Source: Clostridia bacterium (GTDB lineage: Bacteria > Bacillota > Clostridia > Oscillospirales > QAKW01). From it: a stretch of 48,330 bases of DNA. The translations under genes and the position numbers were made by a program. The stretch covers positions 1 to 48,330 of the forward strand of contig JAFUNM010000037.1 in assembly GCA_017482195.1 (NCBI GenBank), written 5' to 3'. Below, piece after piece: positions 33,423 through 42,063 of the stretch (position 1 is the stretch's first letter; each line of letters begins with the position of its first letter). The notes beneath the pieces were generated by a model that was not told the origin of the DNA, searched no databases, and saw nothing but the letters and a program-made list of their open reading frames with translations.

Positions 33423-35147
33423 GGGTAATTTGGGTTCTACAACTACCGAGTAATGACCGTCATACACGACCATGCCGGGTCTTGCACCGTTTGGTTTTTT
33501 CACATGGGAAACGGGACAGTAATCCACCTCCACCTTAGAGGCGTTCTTACCCTTGCTGTAGTAGGCACAGACGGATGCGGCCTCCAAAATGGTCTCATCA
33601 TCGATCTCCTTGCCGCCGGAGACCACCAATACATGGGCGCTGTGGATCCCCTTGGTGTGGAGCCAAAGATCGTCCTTGCGGGAAAGCTTTACCGTCAGCT
33701 GATCGTTTTGGACATTATTTCGTCCCACCAAAATGGTGAATCCGGAGGAAGACATAAATTTTCTTGGACCGGAAATCTGTCCCTTGGGGCCGTTTTTACG
33801 CTTATTCTTACAAAAGCCGGTACGAATCAGCTCCTCTCGGATCTGATCTACATCCCCTGAAGTTTCGCAATCGCAAAGGGAAAGATACACACTGTCCAGA
33901 TACGAAAGATCCTCTTTATCCCGCTTCACCAGTTCGGCGACCACCCGCGCCGAGGTCTTGGCTTTATTATACTTTTTAAAATAAAGCTGCGCATTTTGCT
34001 GGGGAGTTTTATCGGGCCGCAGCAGGATCTCAAAGGGCTTGCACTCATCGTAATAATTCTCCACCGTCACCTTGGTCATGCCGGTCTTGGCCAGATGAAG
34101 ATTGCTCTGCAACAGCTCGCCGCAGATGCGGTAATGCTCCGCCTTTTTGCCCTCCTCCAGTTCCTTTTCCCGCACCCGCATGGTACGCTCGATACGGGCG
34201 GAAGTACGGGTCAGCAAAAGCTCCACATCCCGGGTCTTTTGCTTTAAACGGATATCCTCAGCACTCTTTTCGTAGTAATCCTCGATCAGCGCGATGGGGG
34301 TCTCGTAATGATGTGTTTCAGCGGCTTCGCCGTATTGTGTAATGGGGAAAAAGGAAAAATCCAGCCATTTTCCGGTAGCCTCTTCCCGCACCGCGCAAGG
34401 GACGCAGTTCCCCTCCCGCAAGCGGGCAGGAATCTCGGTCAAAGCCTTTTTAAATTGATCTTTTTGGTTGGGGGTCAGCCCATTGGCAGGGGCATCGGTG
34501 CGCCCTGCGGTCAAATAGGCAATTTCTCTGGCCACAATGGGAGAGATTCCGCTATAGGTATCCATCACGGCTTTCCATAAGGGCAGATCCGTGGCGATAA
34601 GGGCAGAAAGATCCTCGGCCGAGGCTTCCGCAAACGGCTTCTTTTCCTGCGGAACAACCGCTTCATAAAAGAGACCCGGCAGCATCTGCCGTCCGGTGGT
34701 CACCGAAAGATCCACATGGCGGATGGCATCGATGATCTTATTCTGCTCATCCAAAAGCAACAGATTGGAGGTTCTCCCTAAAATTTCTAAAACCAGATAT
34801 TTCTTTACCGGCTCAAAAAAGTCGTTTTTGGCATCAAACTCCACAAAGACCGCCCGCTCAAAAGCCGGCAGAAACACCCGCTCCACCCTGGCCCCGATCA
34901 GGTGTTTGCGGAGCACCATGCAGAAAAGAGGCGGCTGAGCAGGATTTTCCACCTCCTTTTCGGTGAGGGTGATACGGGCACAATTGGGGGTACAGCAAAA
35001 GAGCAGACGGCTTCTTCCCCGCTGCTCTCTCAGATGGATCAGCACCTCATCCTTACCCGGCTGATAGACCTTGTCCACCCGTGCGCCGGCCAGGCGTTCA
35101 TTCAGTTCCTTTGCTAAAAAGGATAGATAACAAGCGTCCAGAGCCAT
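33411..35147 (-). CDS. rqcH: RqcH / NFACT family ribosome quality control protein
   Basis: RqcH binds split 50S subunits carrying stalled nascent chains and adds alanine tails; it was earlier called fibronectin-binding protein A. From ATG 35147 the protein has 578 residues, beginning MALDACYLSFLAKELNERL. The NFACT-N domain has VDKVYQPGKDEVLIHL and MVLRKHLIGARV. A long helical coiled-coil part covers about 240-430. The NFACT-R domain contains SSSGFTILVGRNNVQND, DDLWLHTKG, GSHVLV-like SAHVLVVSGG and YYSKGKNASKVEVDYCP. A longer reading to 35258 overlaps the upstream gene and lacks a good start. Confidence 0.95.
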   Translation of the reverse strand: MALDACYLSFLAKELNERLAGARVDKVYQPGKDEVLIHLREQRGRSRLLFCCTPNCARITLTEKEVENPAQPPLFCMVLRKHLIGARVERVFLPAFERAVFVEFDAKNDFFEPVKKYLVLEILGRTSNLLLLDEQNKIIDAIRHVDLSVTTGRQMLPGLFYEAVVPQEKKPFAEASAEDLSALIATDLPLWKAVMDTYSGISPIVAREIAYLTAGRTDAPANGLTPNQKDQFKKALTEIPARLREGNCVPCAVREEATGKWLDFSFFPITQYGEAAETHHYETPIALIEDYYEKSAEDIRLKQKTRDVELLLTRTSARIERTMRVREKELEEGKKAEHYRICGELLQSNLHLAKTGMTKVTVENYYDECKPFEILLRPDKTPQQNAQLYFKKYNKAKTSARVVAELVKRDKEDLSYLDSVYLSLCDCETSGDVDQIREELIRTGFCKNKRKNGPKGQISGPRKFMSSSGFTILVGRNNVQNDQLTVKLSRKDDLWLHTKGIHSAHVLVVSGGKEIDDETILEAASVCAYYSKGKNASKVEVDYCPVSHVKKPNGARPGMVVYDGHYSVVVEPKLPKTP

Positions 35148-35148
35148 A

Positions 35149-35898
35149 TCAAAAACACTCCATAGGTGCCTTACGGAGCATCCGCTGCACATCCAGCTCC
35201 GGAAAGGCCTTTTGAAGGGCCTCTGCCAGAGGGGCAAGGACAATATATTCCGTCTCAAAATGGCCGAAGGTCAGCAGATTGATGCCCTGCTCCCGACCGT
35301 CAAGAAAATGATTGTATTTTAATTCTCCGGTCACAAAGGTGTCGCATCCGGCATCAATGGCCTCCTGCAGCATACTGCCGCCGCTGCCGCCGATGATCGC
35401 GACCTTATGCACCTGTTCATTACAGCAGACTCCCAAACAATGCTCCGAGGGCAGTTCCTTTTTCAGTTTATCTGCCAAGGCATAGAGGGTGGTATCCAAA
35501 ATCCCCATCTTGGCAAGATTGCCCAAGGGCTCCACCTCGGAAAGCCCCAGCGCCGCTGCCAAGCAATCGTTGACACCGCCGTCGGCAGCGTCCAGATTGG
35601 TATGGCAGGCAATGTGGGCAATGCCATTCTCAGCCAAGGCCAAAATGCGTTCGCCGTTGACCGCGTCATCGGTCACCTGCCGAAGAGGATCAAAGAGCAG
35701 CGGATGATGGGTGACAATAAGCTGGGCCCCCATCTCCTTGGCGGCGCGCACCGTCTCCAACGTAAGATCCAAGGCTACCAAAACTTTGGTCACTTCAGCC
35801 GTTTTGCGGCCCACATTGAGGCCCACATTATCCCATTCCTCTGCCAGAGAAAAGGGGCAGTATTTATTTAAAAATTCCAGAATATTTTCTACAGTCAT
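35149..35898 (-). CDS. Nif3-like dinuclear metal centre protein
   Basis: A 249-residue member of the Nif3/YqfO family, toroidal hexamers with two metal ions per subunit and an uncertain enzymatic function, sometimes annotated as GTP cyclohydrolase 1 type 2 homologue. Motifs: LAEEWDNVGLNVGR, LIVTHHPLLFDPLRQV (His pair), IACHTNLDAADGGVND, and late LTFGHFETE. It overlaps trmK by four bases, the same order as yqfN-yqfO in Bacillus. Confidence 0.93.
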   Translation of the reverse strand: MTVENILEFLNKYCPFSLAEEWDNVGLNVGRKTAEVTKVLVALDLTLETVRAAKEMGAQLIVTHHPLLFDPLRQVTDDAVNGERILALAENGIAHIACHTNLDAADGGVNDCLAAALGLSEVEPLGNLAKMGILDTTLYALADKLKKELPSEHCLGVCCNEQVHKVAIIGGSGGSMLQEAIDAGCDTFVTGELKYNHFLDGREQGINLLTFGHFETEYIVLAPLAEALQKAFPELDVQRMLRKAPMECF

Positions 35899-36563
35899 GT
35901 ATCTTTTGCCTTTCTGATTTTTTCAAGAAGCCCTTGCGCCTCAGCGATTCGCTTTTTATCGGGCTCTTTGGCACGGTTCAGTCCGTCAAGCGCGGTTAAG
36001 AGCCGCCGTTCCTCCTTCTCCAAAAAAGAACGATAAAGAGGATCACCCCGGTGCATACTGAAATAATCCGGGGTATAAGATGCTCCGGTTTTTTGCACCC
36101 GAAAAATGCGGTAAAATTTATCCCCGTCCCGGGCCAAATCGCCTGCAACCACCGCATAGCCTTCCCGGCCGAAATAGTCTAACAATTCATAAACCGCACT
36201 CATAGGCTGCAGGATCCAAAGGGGCGGTTCAAGGGGTGCGGTACTGAGAATGACCTCCATCACCTCACCGCCCATGCCTGCCACCGATACAGCAGTCACT
36301 TCCTCCAAAATTTCAAAGGGGATCGCCGTCAATCCGTTGGACAAAAAAAGCTCCACCTTCCCGGCAAGACCTTGAGCCGAAAGCTGCCGCTCTGCCGCTT
36401 GCAACGGTCCTTCCTTCACATCGGAAGCATACGCTTTGTTCAGTCTTCCCGAAAGAAGTCCTTCCGCCGGCAGCTTACAATGGTCGGTGCCAACATCCAA
36501 AAGGATACTGCCTGCCGGTATTTGATTCAACACCGCCTGCAGGCGGCCGTCCAAAAGACTCAT
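35895..36563 (-). CDS. trmK: tRNA (adenine(22)-N1)-methyltransferase
   Basis: TrmK methylates N1 of A22 in bacterial tRNAs. The 222-residue Rossmann methyltransferase has SILLDVGTDHCKLPAEGL as the SAM motif, AYASDVKEGPLQAAERQL and VSVAGMGGEVMEVIL, with the GMGG loop typical of the YqfN family. A helical C-terminal part (about 160-222) covers the tRNA-binding coiled coil. Neighbours nif3-like and alpha/beta hydrolase overlap by four bases each. Confidence 0.94.
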   Translation of the reverse strand: MSLLDGRLQAVLNQIPAGSILLDVGTDHCKLPAEGLLSGRLNKAYASDVKEGPLQAAERQLSAQGLAGKVELFLSNGLTAIPFEILEEVTAVSVAGMGGEVMEVILSTAPLEPPLWILQPMSAVYELLDYFGREGYAVVAGDLARDGDKFYRIFRVQKTGASYTPDYFSMHRGDPLYRSFLEKEERRLLTALDGLNRAKEPDKKRIAEAQGLLEKIRKAKDT

Positions 36564-37477
36564 TTGATAAATTCCTCTAACGATTCAATAATATAAGTAT
36601 ACACCTTTTGATGGTCTTGTTCCAGAAGGATCTCATGGCGCATGGCGGGAAACAGTTTCCGTTCCACCCCGTCGTAGCCTGACCGATAAAGCTGCAAAGC
36701 CGCCCAATCAAAATTCTTCACACCGCCATGGCAGGGATCATCCTCTCCGGAAAGAAAGCGAATGGGCAGCTGAGGATTTCTGACATTCCAGTTCCTGGCC
36801 GAATAGGCCTCTGCCATCAACCCCATCAAGCCCTTGAAGCCGCTTAAGGTAAAGCAAAAACCGCAAAGAGGATCCGCATCATAGGCCGCCACATTTTCCT
36901 CATTATAGGAGATCCATTGATTGGGCGAGGCGGGATCCCGGATCGCCTTGTTAAAAGCACCGGTCACCAGCCCGTTGATCATGTGAGAACGGTGGGAGTC
37001 CCCCTGAAAGGGGATCTTCAGCGCGATCAGAATCTGCGCCGCTTTGATTGCCATAGGCGGCGCGTAAGGAGTGCCGCAAAGAAACAGACCGTCCAGCTCC
37101 GTATCATAGCGCTTTAAGTAACAGCGAGCCACTAAGCTGCCCATACTATGGCCGAAAAGCCAAAAGGGAATGCTTGGAAATTTCCCTTTAGCAAGCAGGG
37201 AGACCTGCCGCGTATCGGCGATCATGCCTTCTTTGCCCCCTTCTCCGAAATGACCGGTCAAGGGGCAGTCTCCATGGCCTCGATGATCGTGGATCACAGC
37301 AGCAAAGCCGGCCTCAGCCAATGCAGTCATCACACCGAAATAGCGCCCGCGGTGCTCCGCCATTCCATGAACAAACTGTACGATCCCACGAGGAGCATCG
37401 GGATAAATATAGGTTCCCTGCAAGGCGATACCGTCTACAGGAGAGTTGAGTAAAAAGTTTTCCTGATGAATGGCCAT
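36560..37477 (-). CDS. Alpha/beta hydrolase, monoacylglycerol-lipase-like (lysophospholipase)
   Basis: A 305-residue serine hydrolase of the Hydrolase_4 type. Oxyanion region VQFVHGMAEHRGRY (about 33-46), HDHRGHG (63-69), nucleophile Ser111 in FWLFGHSMGSLVARCYL, Asp in LSGEDDPC and His in MRHEILLEQD near the C-terminus. No signal peptide, so it acts in the cytoplasm, perhaps on monoacylglycerols or lysolipids; the substrate is inferred from family. It heads the abhydrolase-trmK-nif3-rqcH operon and is divergent from the tagA-like gene. Confidence 0.9.
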   Translation of the reverse strand: MAIHQENFLLNSPVDGIALQGTYIYPDAPRGIVQFVHGMAEHRGRYFGVMTALAEAGFAAVIHDHRGHGDCPLTGHFGEGGKEGMIADTRQVSLLAKGKFPSIPFWLFGHSMGSLVARCYLKRYDTELDGLFLCGTPYAPPMAIKAAQILIALKIPFQGDSHRSHMINGLVTGAFNKAIRDPASPNQWISYNEENVAAYDADPLCGFCFTLSGFKGLMGLMAEAYSARNWNVRNPQLPIRFLSGEDDPCHGGVKNFDWAALQLYRSGYDGVERKLFPAMRHEILLEQDHQKVYTYIIESLEEFIK

Positions 37478-37498
37478 AAAAGCACCTCCTTCATTTAT

Positions 37499-37544
37499 AT
37501 TCTAACAAAAACTTATTGCAATTACAAGGCTTCAATGATATACT
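37499..37544. promoter_or_regulatory. Abutting divergent promoters
   Basis: Rightward TTGCAA (37516-37521), 17 bases, TATACT (37539-37544). Leftward, minus strand TTGTAA (37522-37527), 17 bases, TAGAAT (37499-37504). The two -35 hexamers touch, so the two promoters are likely to compete. Confidence 0.62.
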
Positions 37545-37577
37545 TATTATAATTATTATTACTATAAGGAGACGAGC

Positions 37578-38288
37578 ATGACCGTTTCAATTTTGGGATT
37601 ACCTGTCCGAAATGTAACTGTCCAAGAAGCTGTCACCGATGTGGCCGGCTTTTTTGAGCAACGAGAAAGTAAGATCGTTGTGACCCCCAACGCAGAGATC
37701 CTGCAAATGTTTACGGAAGACGATACTGTTAAAGCAGCTTTGTTGCAAGCGGATTATGTGGTGCCGGACGGAGTGGGCATTATGATCATCGCCAAAAAAC
37801 TAAAAACTCCCTTAAAAGAAAAGGTTGCCGGTGTGGAACTGGCAGGTCACCTTCTGCAGACGGCGGCAGAAAAAAGAAAACGGATTTATTTTCTGGGCGG
37901 AAAACCCGGCATAGCGGAAACTGCTCGAAAAAATCTAGAAAAAAAATACTCCTCCATTCAGATCGTAGGCGTTCGGGACGGTTATTTTAAGCCGGAGGAC
38001 GAACCCGCTATCCTTGAGGAGATCAACCGCCTTAATGTGGACATGCTGTTTGTGTGCTTAGGGGCGCCCAAGCAGGAAAAATGGATGGCTGAGCATAAAA
38101 AGGATTTGAAGCTCGGTGTGATGCTGGGACTGGGCGGCACTCTTGACGTTCTGGCCGGTACCGCCAAGCGGGCGCCCAAATGGATGATTGCCTGCAGCTT
38201 AGAGTGGCTTTACCGCCTTATTAAAGAACCCTGGCGTTTTAAGCGTATGGCTCACCTCCCTGCGTTTCTTTTCAAGATCAAAAAATAA
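37578..38288 (+). CDS. WecG/TagA/CpsF family glycosyltransferase
   Basis: A 236-residue GT26 enzyme, the type that adds ManNAc to lipid-linked GlcNAc in teichoic acid or surface-polymer synthesis. Motifs: VTPNAEILQMF with the catalytic-base Asp-containing DYVVPDGVGI, VAGVELAGHLLQTA, IYFLGGKPGIAE, VCLGAPKQEKWM and LGGTLDVLAGTAKRAPKW, ending RLIKEPWRFKRM. It is monocistronic here, ended by a terminator at 38294-38325. Linkage to polymer genes is loose: a UDP-ManNAc dehydrogenase-like gene lies about 6 kb away. Confidence 0.92.
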   Translation: MTVSILGLPVRNVTVQEAVTDVAGFFEQRESKIVVTPNAEILQMFTEDDTVKAALLQADYVVPDGVGIMIIAKKLKTPLKEKVAGVELAGHLLQTAAEKRKRIYFLGGKPGIAETARKNLEKKYSSIQIVGVRDGYFKPEDEPAILEEINRLNVDMLFVCLGAPKQEKWMAEHKKDLKLGVMLGLGGTLDVLAGTAKRAPKWMIACSLEWLYRLIKEPWRFKRMAHLPAFLFKIKK

Positions 38289-38293
38289 ATTTC

Positions 38294-38325
38294 AAAAGGC
38301 AGAGCATTTCATCTCTGCCTTTTTT
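38294..38325 (+). terminator. Intrinsic terminator after the tagA-like gene
   Basis: AAGGCAGAG with CTCTGCCTT enclose an eight-base loop and are followed by T5. It lies directly upstream of the thyX ribosome site, so thyX must have little or no separate promoter space; limited read-through may feed thyX. Confidence 0.8.
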
Positions 38326-38338
38326 AAGGAGAATGACA

Positions 38339-39076
38339 ATGGCAAACAAAAAATTAAAGGTTCGCCTCTTATCCTATAACCCCGAGGGAGAAAAGATCGT
38401 CGCCGCGGCTGCAAAGCTTTGCTATGCCCGGGCAGATATCGATACCGTTCTGGACGGTCTCACCCCTGAAAAGACCAAGGACTTTTTAGAAATGCTCACG
38501 AACCTGGGCCATGCCAGCCCTATCGAGCATATCTCTTTCACCTTCGGCATTGAGAATGTCTCCCGTGCCCTTCTGGCGCAGATCACCCGCCATCGGATCG
38601 CCTCTTTCAGCGTGCAATCCCAGCGGTATGTGGCCGAGGACGGCTTTGATTTTGTATTGCCCCCTGCCATTGAAGCCAATCCCGAGGCCAAGGCTCTCTA
38701 TCTTGAGACCATGGATGTTCTGGCTGAACGCTATACCAAACTGACGGACCTGCTGATGGAAGGAACCCCCGGTACCACCGCCGATAAGAAAAAGGCCATC
38801 GAAGATGCCCGCTTTGTGCTGCCCAACGGCTGTACCACGAAAATGATGGTGACCATGAACGCCAGAAGCCTTCTAAATTTCTTTAACCTGCGCTGCTGCA
38901 ACCGAGCTCAATGGGAGATCCGGGATCTGGCCACCCAGATGCTGATGCTGGTAAGAGAAGTTTGTCCCACCATCTTCCGTTATGCCGGCCCTCCCTGCGT
39001 AGCCGGCAAGTGCCCGGAAGGTAAAATGACCTGCGGCAAGGCCAACGAAATGAAAGAAAAGTTTTTAGGAGCATAA
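38339..39076 (+). CDS. thyX: FAD-dependent thymidylate synthase
   Basis: ThyX makes dTMP from dUMP using flavin and methylene-THF. The 245-residue protein carries the signature RHRIASFSVQSQRY (84-97), matching RHRxxSxxxxSxRY, and GHASPIEHISFTF before it. The start at 38339 has AAGGAG seven bases upstream; an ATG two codons earlier is less well spaced. It is followed two bases later by a thymidylate kinase-like gene, making a dTMP-to-dTDP unit. Confidence 0.97.
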   Translation: MANKKLKVRLLSYNPEGEKIVAAAAKLCYARADIDTVLDGLTPEKTKDFLEMLTNLGHASPIEHISFTFGIENVSRALLAQITRHRIASFSVQSQRYVAEDGFDFVLPPAIEANPEAKALYLETMDVLAERYTKLTDLLMEGTPGTTADKKKAIEDARFVLPNGCTTKMMVTMNARSLLNFFNLRCCNRAQWEIRDLATQMLMLVREVCPTIFRYAGPPCVAGKCPEGKMTCGKANEMKEKFLGA

Positions 39077-39078
39077 AA

Positions 39079-39750
39079 ATGGGCAGATTATTAGTGATTG
39101 ACGGACTGGACGGCAGCGGAAAAGGTACCCACTCCAAGCGGGTGACCGAGGCCCTCAACGAAATGGGCATCCCCGCCATGCGGATCTCTTTTCCAGACTA
39201 TGAGTCTCCCTCAAGCGCCCTTCTGCAGATGTATCTTCACGGAGAGTTCGGCGCACATGCCGACGATGTAAACGCTTATGCGGCCTCGGTCTTTTTTGCA
39301 GCCGACCGTTTTGCCGGTTTTCGTACCAAATACCAAAAGCCTTATGATGAGGGCGTGATCCTGGTGGCCGATCGGTATACCACCTCCAATATCGTTCACC
39401 AGATGTGCAAACTTCCCAAAGAAGAATGGGACGCCTTTATTGAATGGCTGACCGACCTGGAATACGGCAAGTTTGAACTCCCCAAGCCAGACGCCGTATT
39501 GTATCTTGATATGCTACCGGAAATCTCCCAGCAGTTGATCGAACATCGGTATCGGGGCGACCTCTCCAAAAAGGATATCCACGAACTGGATGTCCGCTAT
39601 CTTCACAAGAGCCGCGAGGCTGCCCTTTATGTGGGAGAGCGACTGGGTTGGCACATGCTGCCCATGTATGACGAAAACGGCGTACCCCGCAGTAAGGATG
39701 AAAATGCAAAGTTCGTACTTTCTCATGTAAAGGACATTTATGGATTTTAA
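39079..39750 (+). CDS. tmk: Thymidylate kinase-like deoxynucleoside monophosphate kinase
   Basis: A 223-residue P-loop kinase with Walker A IDGLDGSGKGTHSKR (9-17 core), the ADRYTTSNIVHQM motif typical of TMP kinases (the DR-Y signature) and DAVLYLDMLPE. It is somewhat longer and more divergent than housekeeping Tmk of Firmicutes, so it may be a thyX-linked variant. Spacing of two bases to thyX argues for a shared thymidylate role. Its last 11 bases overlap the next gene. Confidence 0.87.
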   Translation: MGRLLVIDGLDGSGKGTHSKRVTEALNEMGIPAMRISFPDYESPSSALLQMYLHGEFGAHADDVNAYAASVFFAADRFAGFRTKYQKPYDEGVILVADRYTTSNIVHQMCKLPKEEWDAFIEWLTDLEYGKFELPKPDAVLYLDMLPEISQQLIEHRYRGDLSKKDIHELDVRYLHKSREAALYVGERLGWHMLPMYDENGVPRSKDENAKFVLSHVKDIYGF

Positions 39751-40597
39751 AACACCGGAATTTTCTCAAAAAAGTGCAGTAGACCGCTTTGTCCGTGAGC
39801 AGGACAGCTGTCTTTGCGATCAAACCTTCGGCAATATCTTTTGCTGGTCTGCTGCTTTCGACGTGAAACTCGCCGTTGCTGACGGCGGGTTTATTGTCCG
39901 TTGGGGCAGACGGTGCACCGTCCCCATCGGCGAAAACCGTAAAGCCCTGCTGGAGCAACTGTTAAAGGCGGGCGAGACGCAATTCTTAGGGATCGATGAC
40001 CGTACCAAATGCTGGATGGAGGAGGCCTTTCCCGGCCAATTCAGCTTCACCGAACTGCGGAACAACGCAGACTATATCTACGACCGGGAATCCCTGGAGA
40101 ACTTAAAAGGCAAAAAACTGGCATCAAAACGCAATCATATCCATTATTTTGAAGAACATTTTGATTGGGAAGTTCGTTCTATCGACGAGACCAATCTGGA
40201 AGACGTAAAAGCCTTCAACGACGAATGGTGCCGCAAAAATCATTGTCACGCAGAACAATCTCTGGAATGGGAGGGCTGTGCGGTACGGAGAGCCCTGCAC
40301 CATTATCAAAAATTAGACTACCGGGGCATTGCCCTTTATGCAAACGGAAAGATCTGTGCCTTCACCTGCGGCGAAAGTCTGGGCAAAGAAGGCTTTTGCG
40401 TTCATGTGGAAAAAGCCGATAGTGAGATCCGCGGTGCTTATCCCATGGTCAACCGTGAATTTGTAAAGACCCTTCCTCCTGAGATCCGCTGGATCAACCG
40501 GGAAGACGATACAGGCGATGAGGGCCTGCGTAAGGCCAAACTCAGTTACCGCCCTGCCATCCTACTGATGAAATATAAAGCGGAGGTCATAAAATGA
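39740..40597 (+). CDS. DUF2156 domain protein (phosphatidylglycerol lysyltransferase C-terminal-like)
   Basis: A 285-residue soluble protein of the DUF2156 family with a GNAT-like double fold, as in the C-terminal half of MprF. Segments: CDQTFGNIFCWSAAFDV, YIYDRESLENLKGKKLASKR, NHIHYFEEHF, FNDEWCRKNH, and YPMVNREFVKTLPPEIRWIN plus EDDTGDEGLRKAKLSYRP near the end. It lacks MprF membrane helices. Stand-alone members are thought to be aminoacyl- or acyl-transferases, substrate unknown. Its start (ATG in the tmk stop region) overlaps tmk by 11 bases. Confidence 0.87.
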   Translation: MDFKTPEFSQKSAVDRFVREQDSCLCDQTFGNIFCWSAAFDVKLAVADGGFIVRWGRRCTVPIGENRKALLEQLLKAGETQFLGIDDRTKCWMEEAFPGQFSFTELRNNADYIYDRESLENLKGKKLASKRNHIHYFEEHFDWEVRSIDETNLEDVKAFNDEWCRKNHCHAEQSLEWEGCAVRRALHHYQKLDYRGIALYANGKICAFTCGESLGKEGFCVHVEKADSEIRGAYPMVNREFVKTLPPEIRWINREDDTGDEGLRKAKLSYRPAILLMKYKAEVIK

Positions 40598-41139
40598 GTC
40601 AAGTTATTGTTTTATTAGCCGAAGGCTTTGAAGAACTGGAGGCCTTTGCCCCTGTAGATCTGTTGCGGCGAGCGGGCGCGGAAGTGTTGACCGTCTCCAT
40701 TACCGACAATACCGCCGTCACCGGCGCCCGCGGCATCAAGGCCGTAGCCGATGCTGCTTTGAAAGATGTCGATTTTAACAAAATGAACATGCTGGTGCTG
40801 CCCGGCGGCTATCCCGGCTATGTCAATTTAGGAAAAAGCCAAGAGGTCTGCTCCCTGGTGACCCGCACCTATGAGGCGGGCAAGACGGTTGCCGCCATCT
40901 GCGGTGCACCCAGCATTCTGGGCACTTTAGGTCTCTTGACCGATAAAAAAGCCACCTGCTATCCCGGCATGGAGGAAGAGCTCCGTTGCAAGGAGGTCTC
41001 CTTTGAAAATGTGGTCGAGGACGGCAATATCATCACTTCCCGGGGTGCCGGAACCGCCGTTGATTTTGCGCTCAAGCTGATCGAGCGTGTAGTTTCTTCC
41101 GAAAAAGCCAAAGAAATAAAAGAAAGTATTGTATATTAA
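40594..41139 (+). CDS. DJ-1/PfpI family protein (YajL/ThiJ-like)
   Basis: A 181-residue DJ-1 fold protein. The conserved Glu is in AEGFEELEAFAPVDLLRRAG (about 13-14), and the nucleophilic Cys103 in AAICGAPSILG sits at the elbow. Members act as chaperones or deglycases or in thiazole-linked roles; assignments are disputed. It overlaps the neighbours by one to four bases, in the thyX-tmk-DUF2156-DJ-1-CPBP row. Confidence 0.93.
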   Translation: MSQVIVLLAEGFEELEAFAPVDLLRRAGAEVLTVSITDNTAVTGARGIKAVADAALKDVDFNKMNMLVLPGGYPGYVNLGKSQEVCSLVTRTYEAGKTVAAICGAPSILGTLGLLTDKKATCYPGMEEELRCKEVSFENVVEDGNIITSRGAGTAVDFALKLIERVVSSEKAKEIKESIVY

Positions 41140-42032
41140 TGAGCAAAAAAAGAGACATTTCCAAAGAAATATCCGCCCTTTTGCTGGTGATCCTGGTGCT
41201 GCTTTTGGCGTTGTCTATCTGCCGTCAATGGCTTCCGGCGCTGACCACCGGATGGACCTGCCTGATCTATGGGGTCATCTACCTGATACCGATCCTGATC
41301 TACACCAAGACCCACCGCTATAAAAAGCGCTATGCTCTGCGGCTGAAGTTCGTAAGTCCCCGCTATTGGCTGTTTGTTTTGCTGTTCGGGCTTTCCGTCT
41401 GCCTGATCTGTACGCTGATCAATGTGGGCACTACCGCCTTTGTGCGGTCAGTCTTTCATATCACCTTCCAGCCCAACATTGTGGACTTGAGCGGAAAAAG
41501 CTCCGCCTCCCTGATCCTCACCTCGGTGCTGCTGCCCGCCCTCTCAGAGGAACTGCTGCTCCGAGGTCTGGTTCAATCGGAATATGAGAAGTACGGCATC
41601 ACCATCGGTGTCTTGCTGACTGCAACGGTCTTTGCCCTTTTCCACACCAGTCCCACACAGCTGCCGTCCCTCTTTGTGGCAGGTGTTTGCTACGGAGTGC
41701 TGACGGTGCTGTTCCGCAGCGTCTGGCCCGCCGTCTTTGCCCACGCCATCAACAACGGTGTTGCGCTCCTGATCGCCCGCAATACAGAATTCATCCGCTA
41801 CCTATTCCAGGATGAACTCTTCCTGATTCTCTTTGTCCTGGTCTGCTTCCTGGTACTGATCTTCACTTTAAAGATGCTGGAGACCGCTGTTTCCGACCAG
41901 TTAGGTAAGCACCGGACTCTGCAAAAGAGTACGCGCTCCCTGGCCTACGGTGACCCGCTCCTCTCTCCCTACATCTGGATCTTTGCCGCCCTCTGCATCG
42001 GCAAAATGGTCTATAACGGATTTTTTAATTAA
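41139..42032 (+). CDS. CPBP family intramembrane glutamic endopeptidase
   Basis: A 297-residue membrane protein with about eight helices. Abi/CPBP motifs: SEELLLRGLVQSE (Glu137, Glu138, Arg142; motif 1), VFALFHT (His169; motif 2), and FAHAINNGVALL (His202, Asn206; motif 3). Such proteases are related to CAAX-processing Rce1 and are involved in bacteriocin immunity or peptide processing in Firmicutes. Start codon overlaps the DJ-1 stop by one base. It faces the serpin gene across a shared terminator. Confidence 0.93.
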   Translation: MSKKRDISKEISALLLVILVLLLALSICRQWLPALTTGWTCLIYGVIYLIPILIYTKTHRYKKRYALRLKFVSPRYWLFVLLFGLSVCLICTLINVGTTAFVRSVFHITFQPNIVDLSGKSSASLILTSVLLPALSEELLLRGLVQSEYEKYGITIGVLLTATVFALFHTSPTQLPSLFVAGVCYGVLTVLFRSVWPAVFAHAINNGVALLIARNTEFIRYLFQDELFLILFVLVCFLVLIFTLKMLETAVSDQLGKHRTLQKSTRSLAYGDPLLSPYIWIFAALCIGKMVYNGFFN

Positions 42033-42063
42033 AAAAAGACACCCCGATGGGGTGCCTTTTTTA
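42032..42063. terminator. Bidirectional terminator between CPBP and serpin genes
   Basis: CACCCC (42040-42045) pairs with GGGGTG (42049-42054), extended by flanking A/T runs on both sides. It serves the rightward CPBP operon and the leftward serpin gene. Confidence 0.85.
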
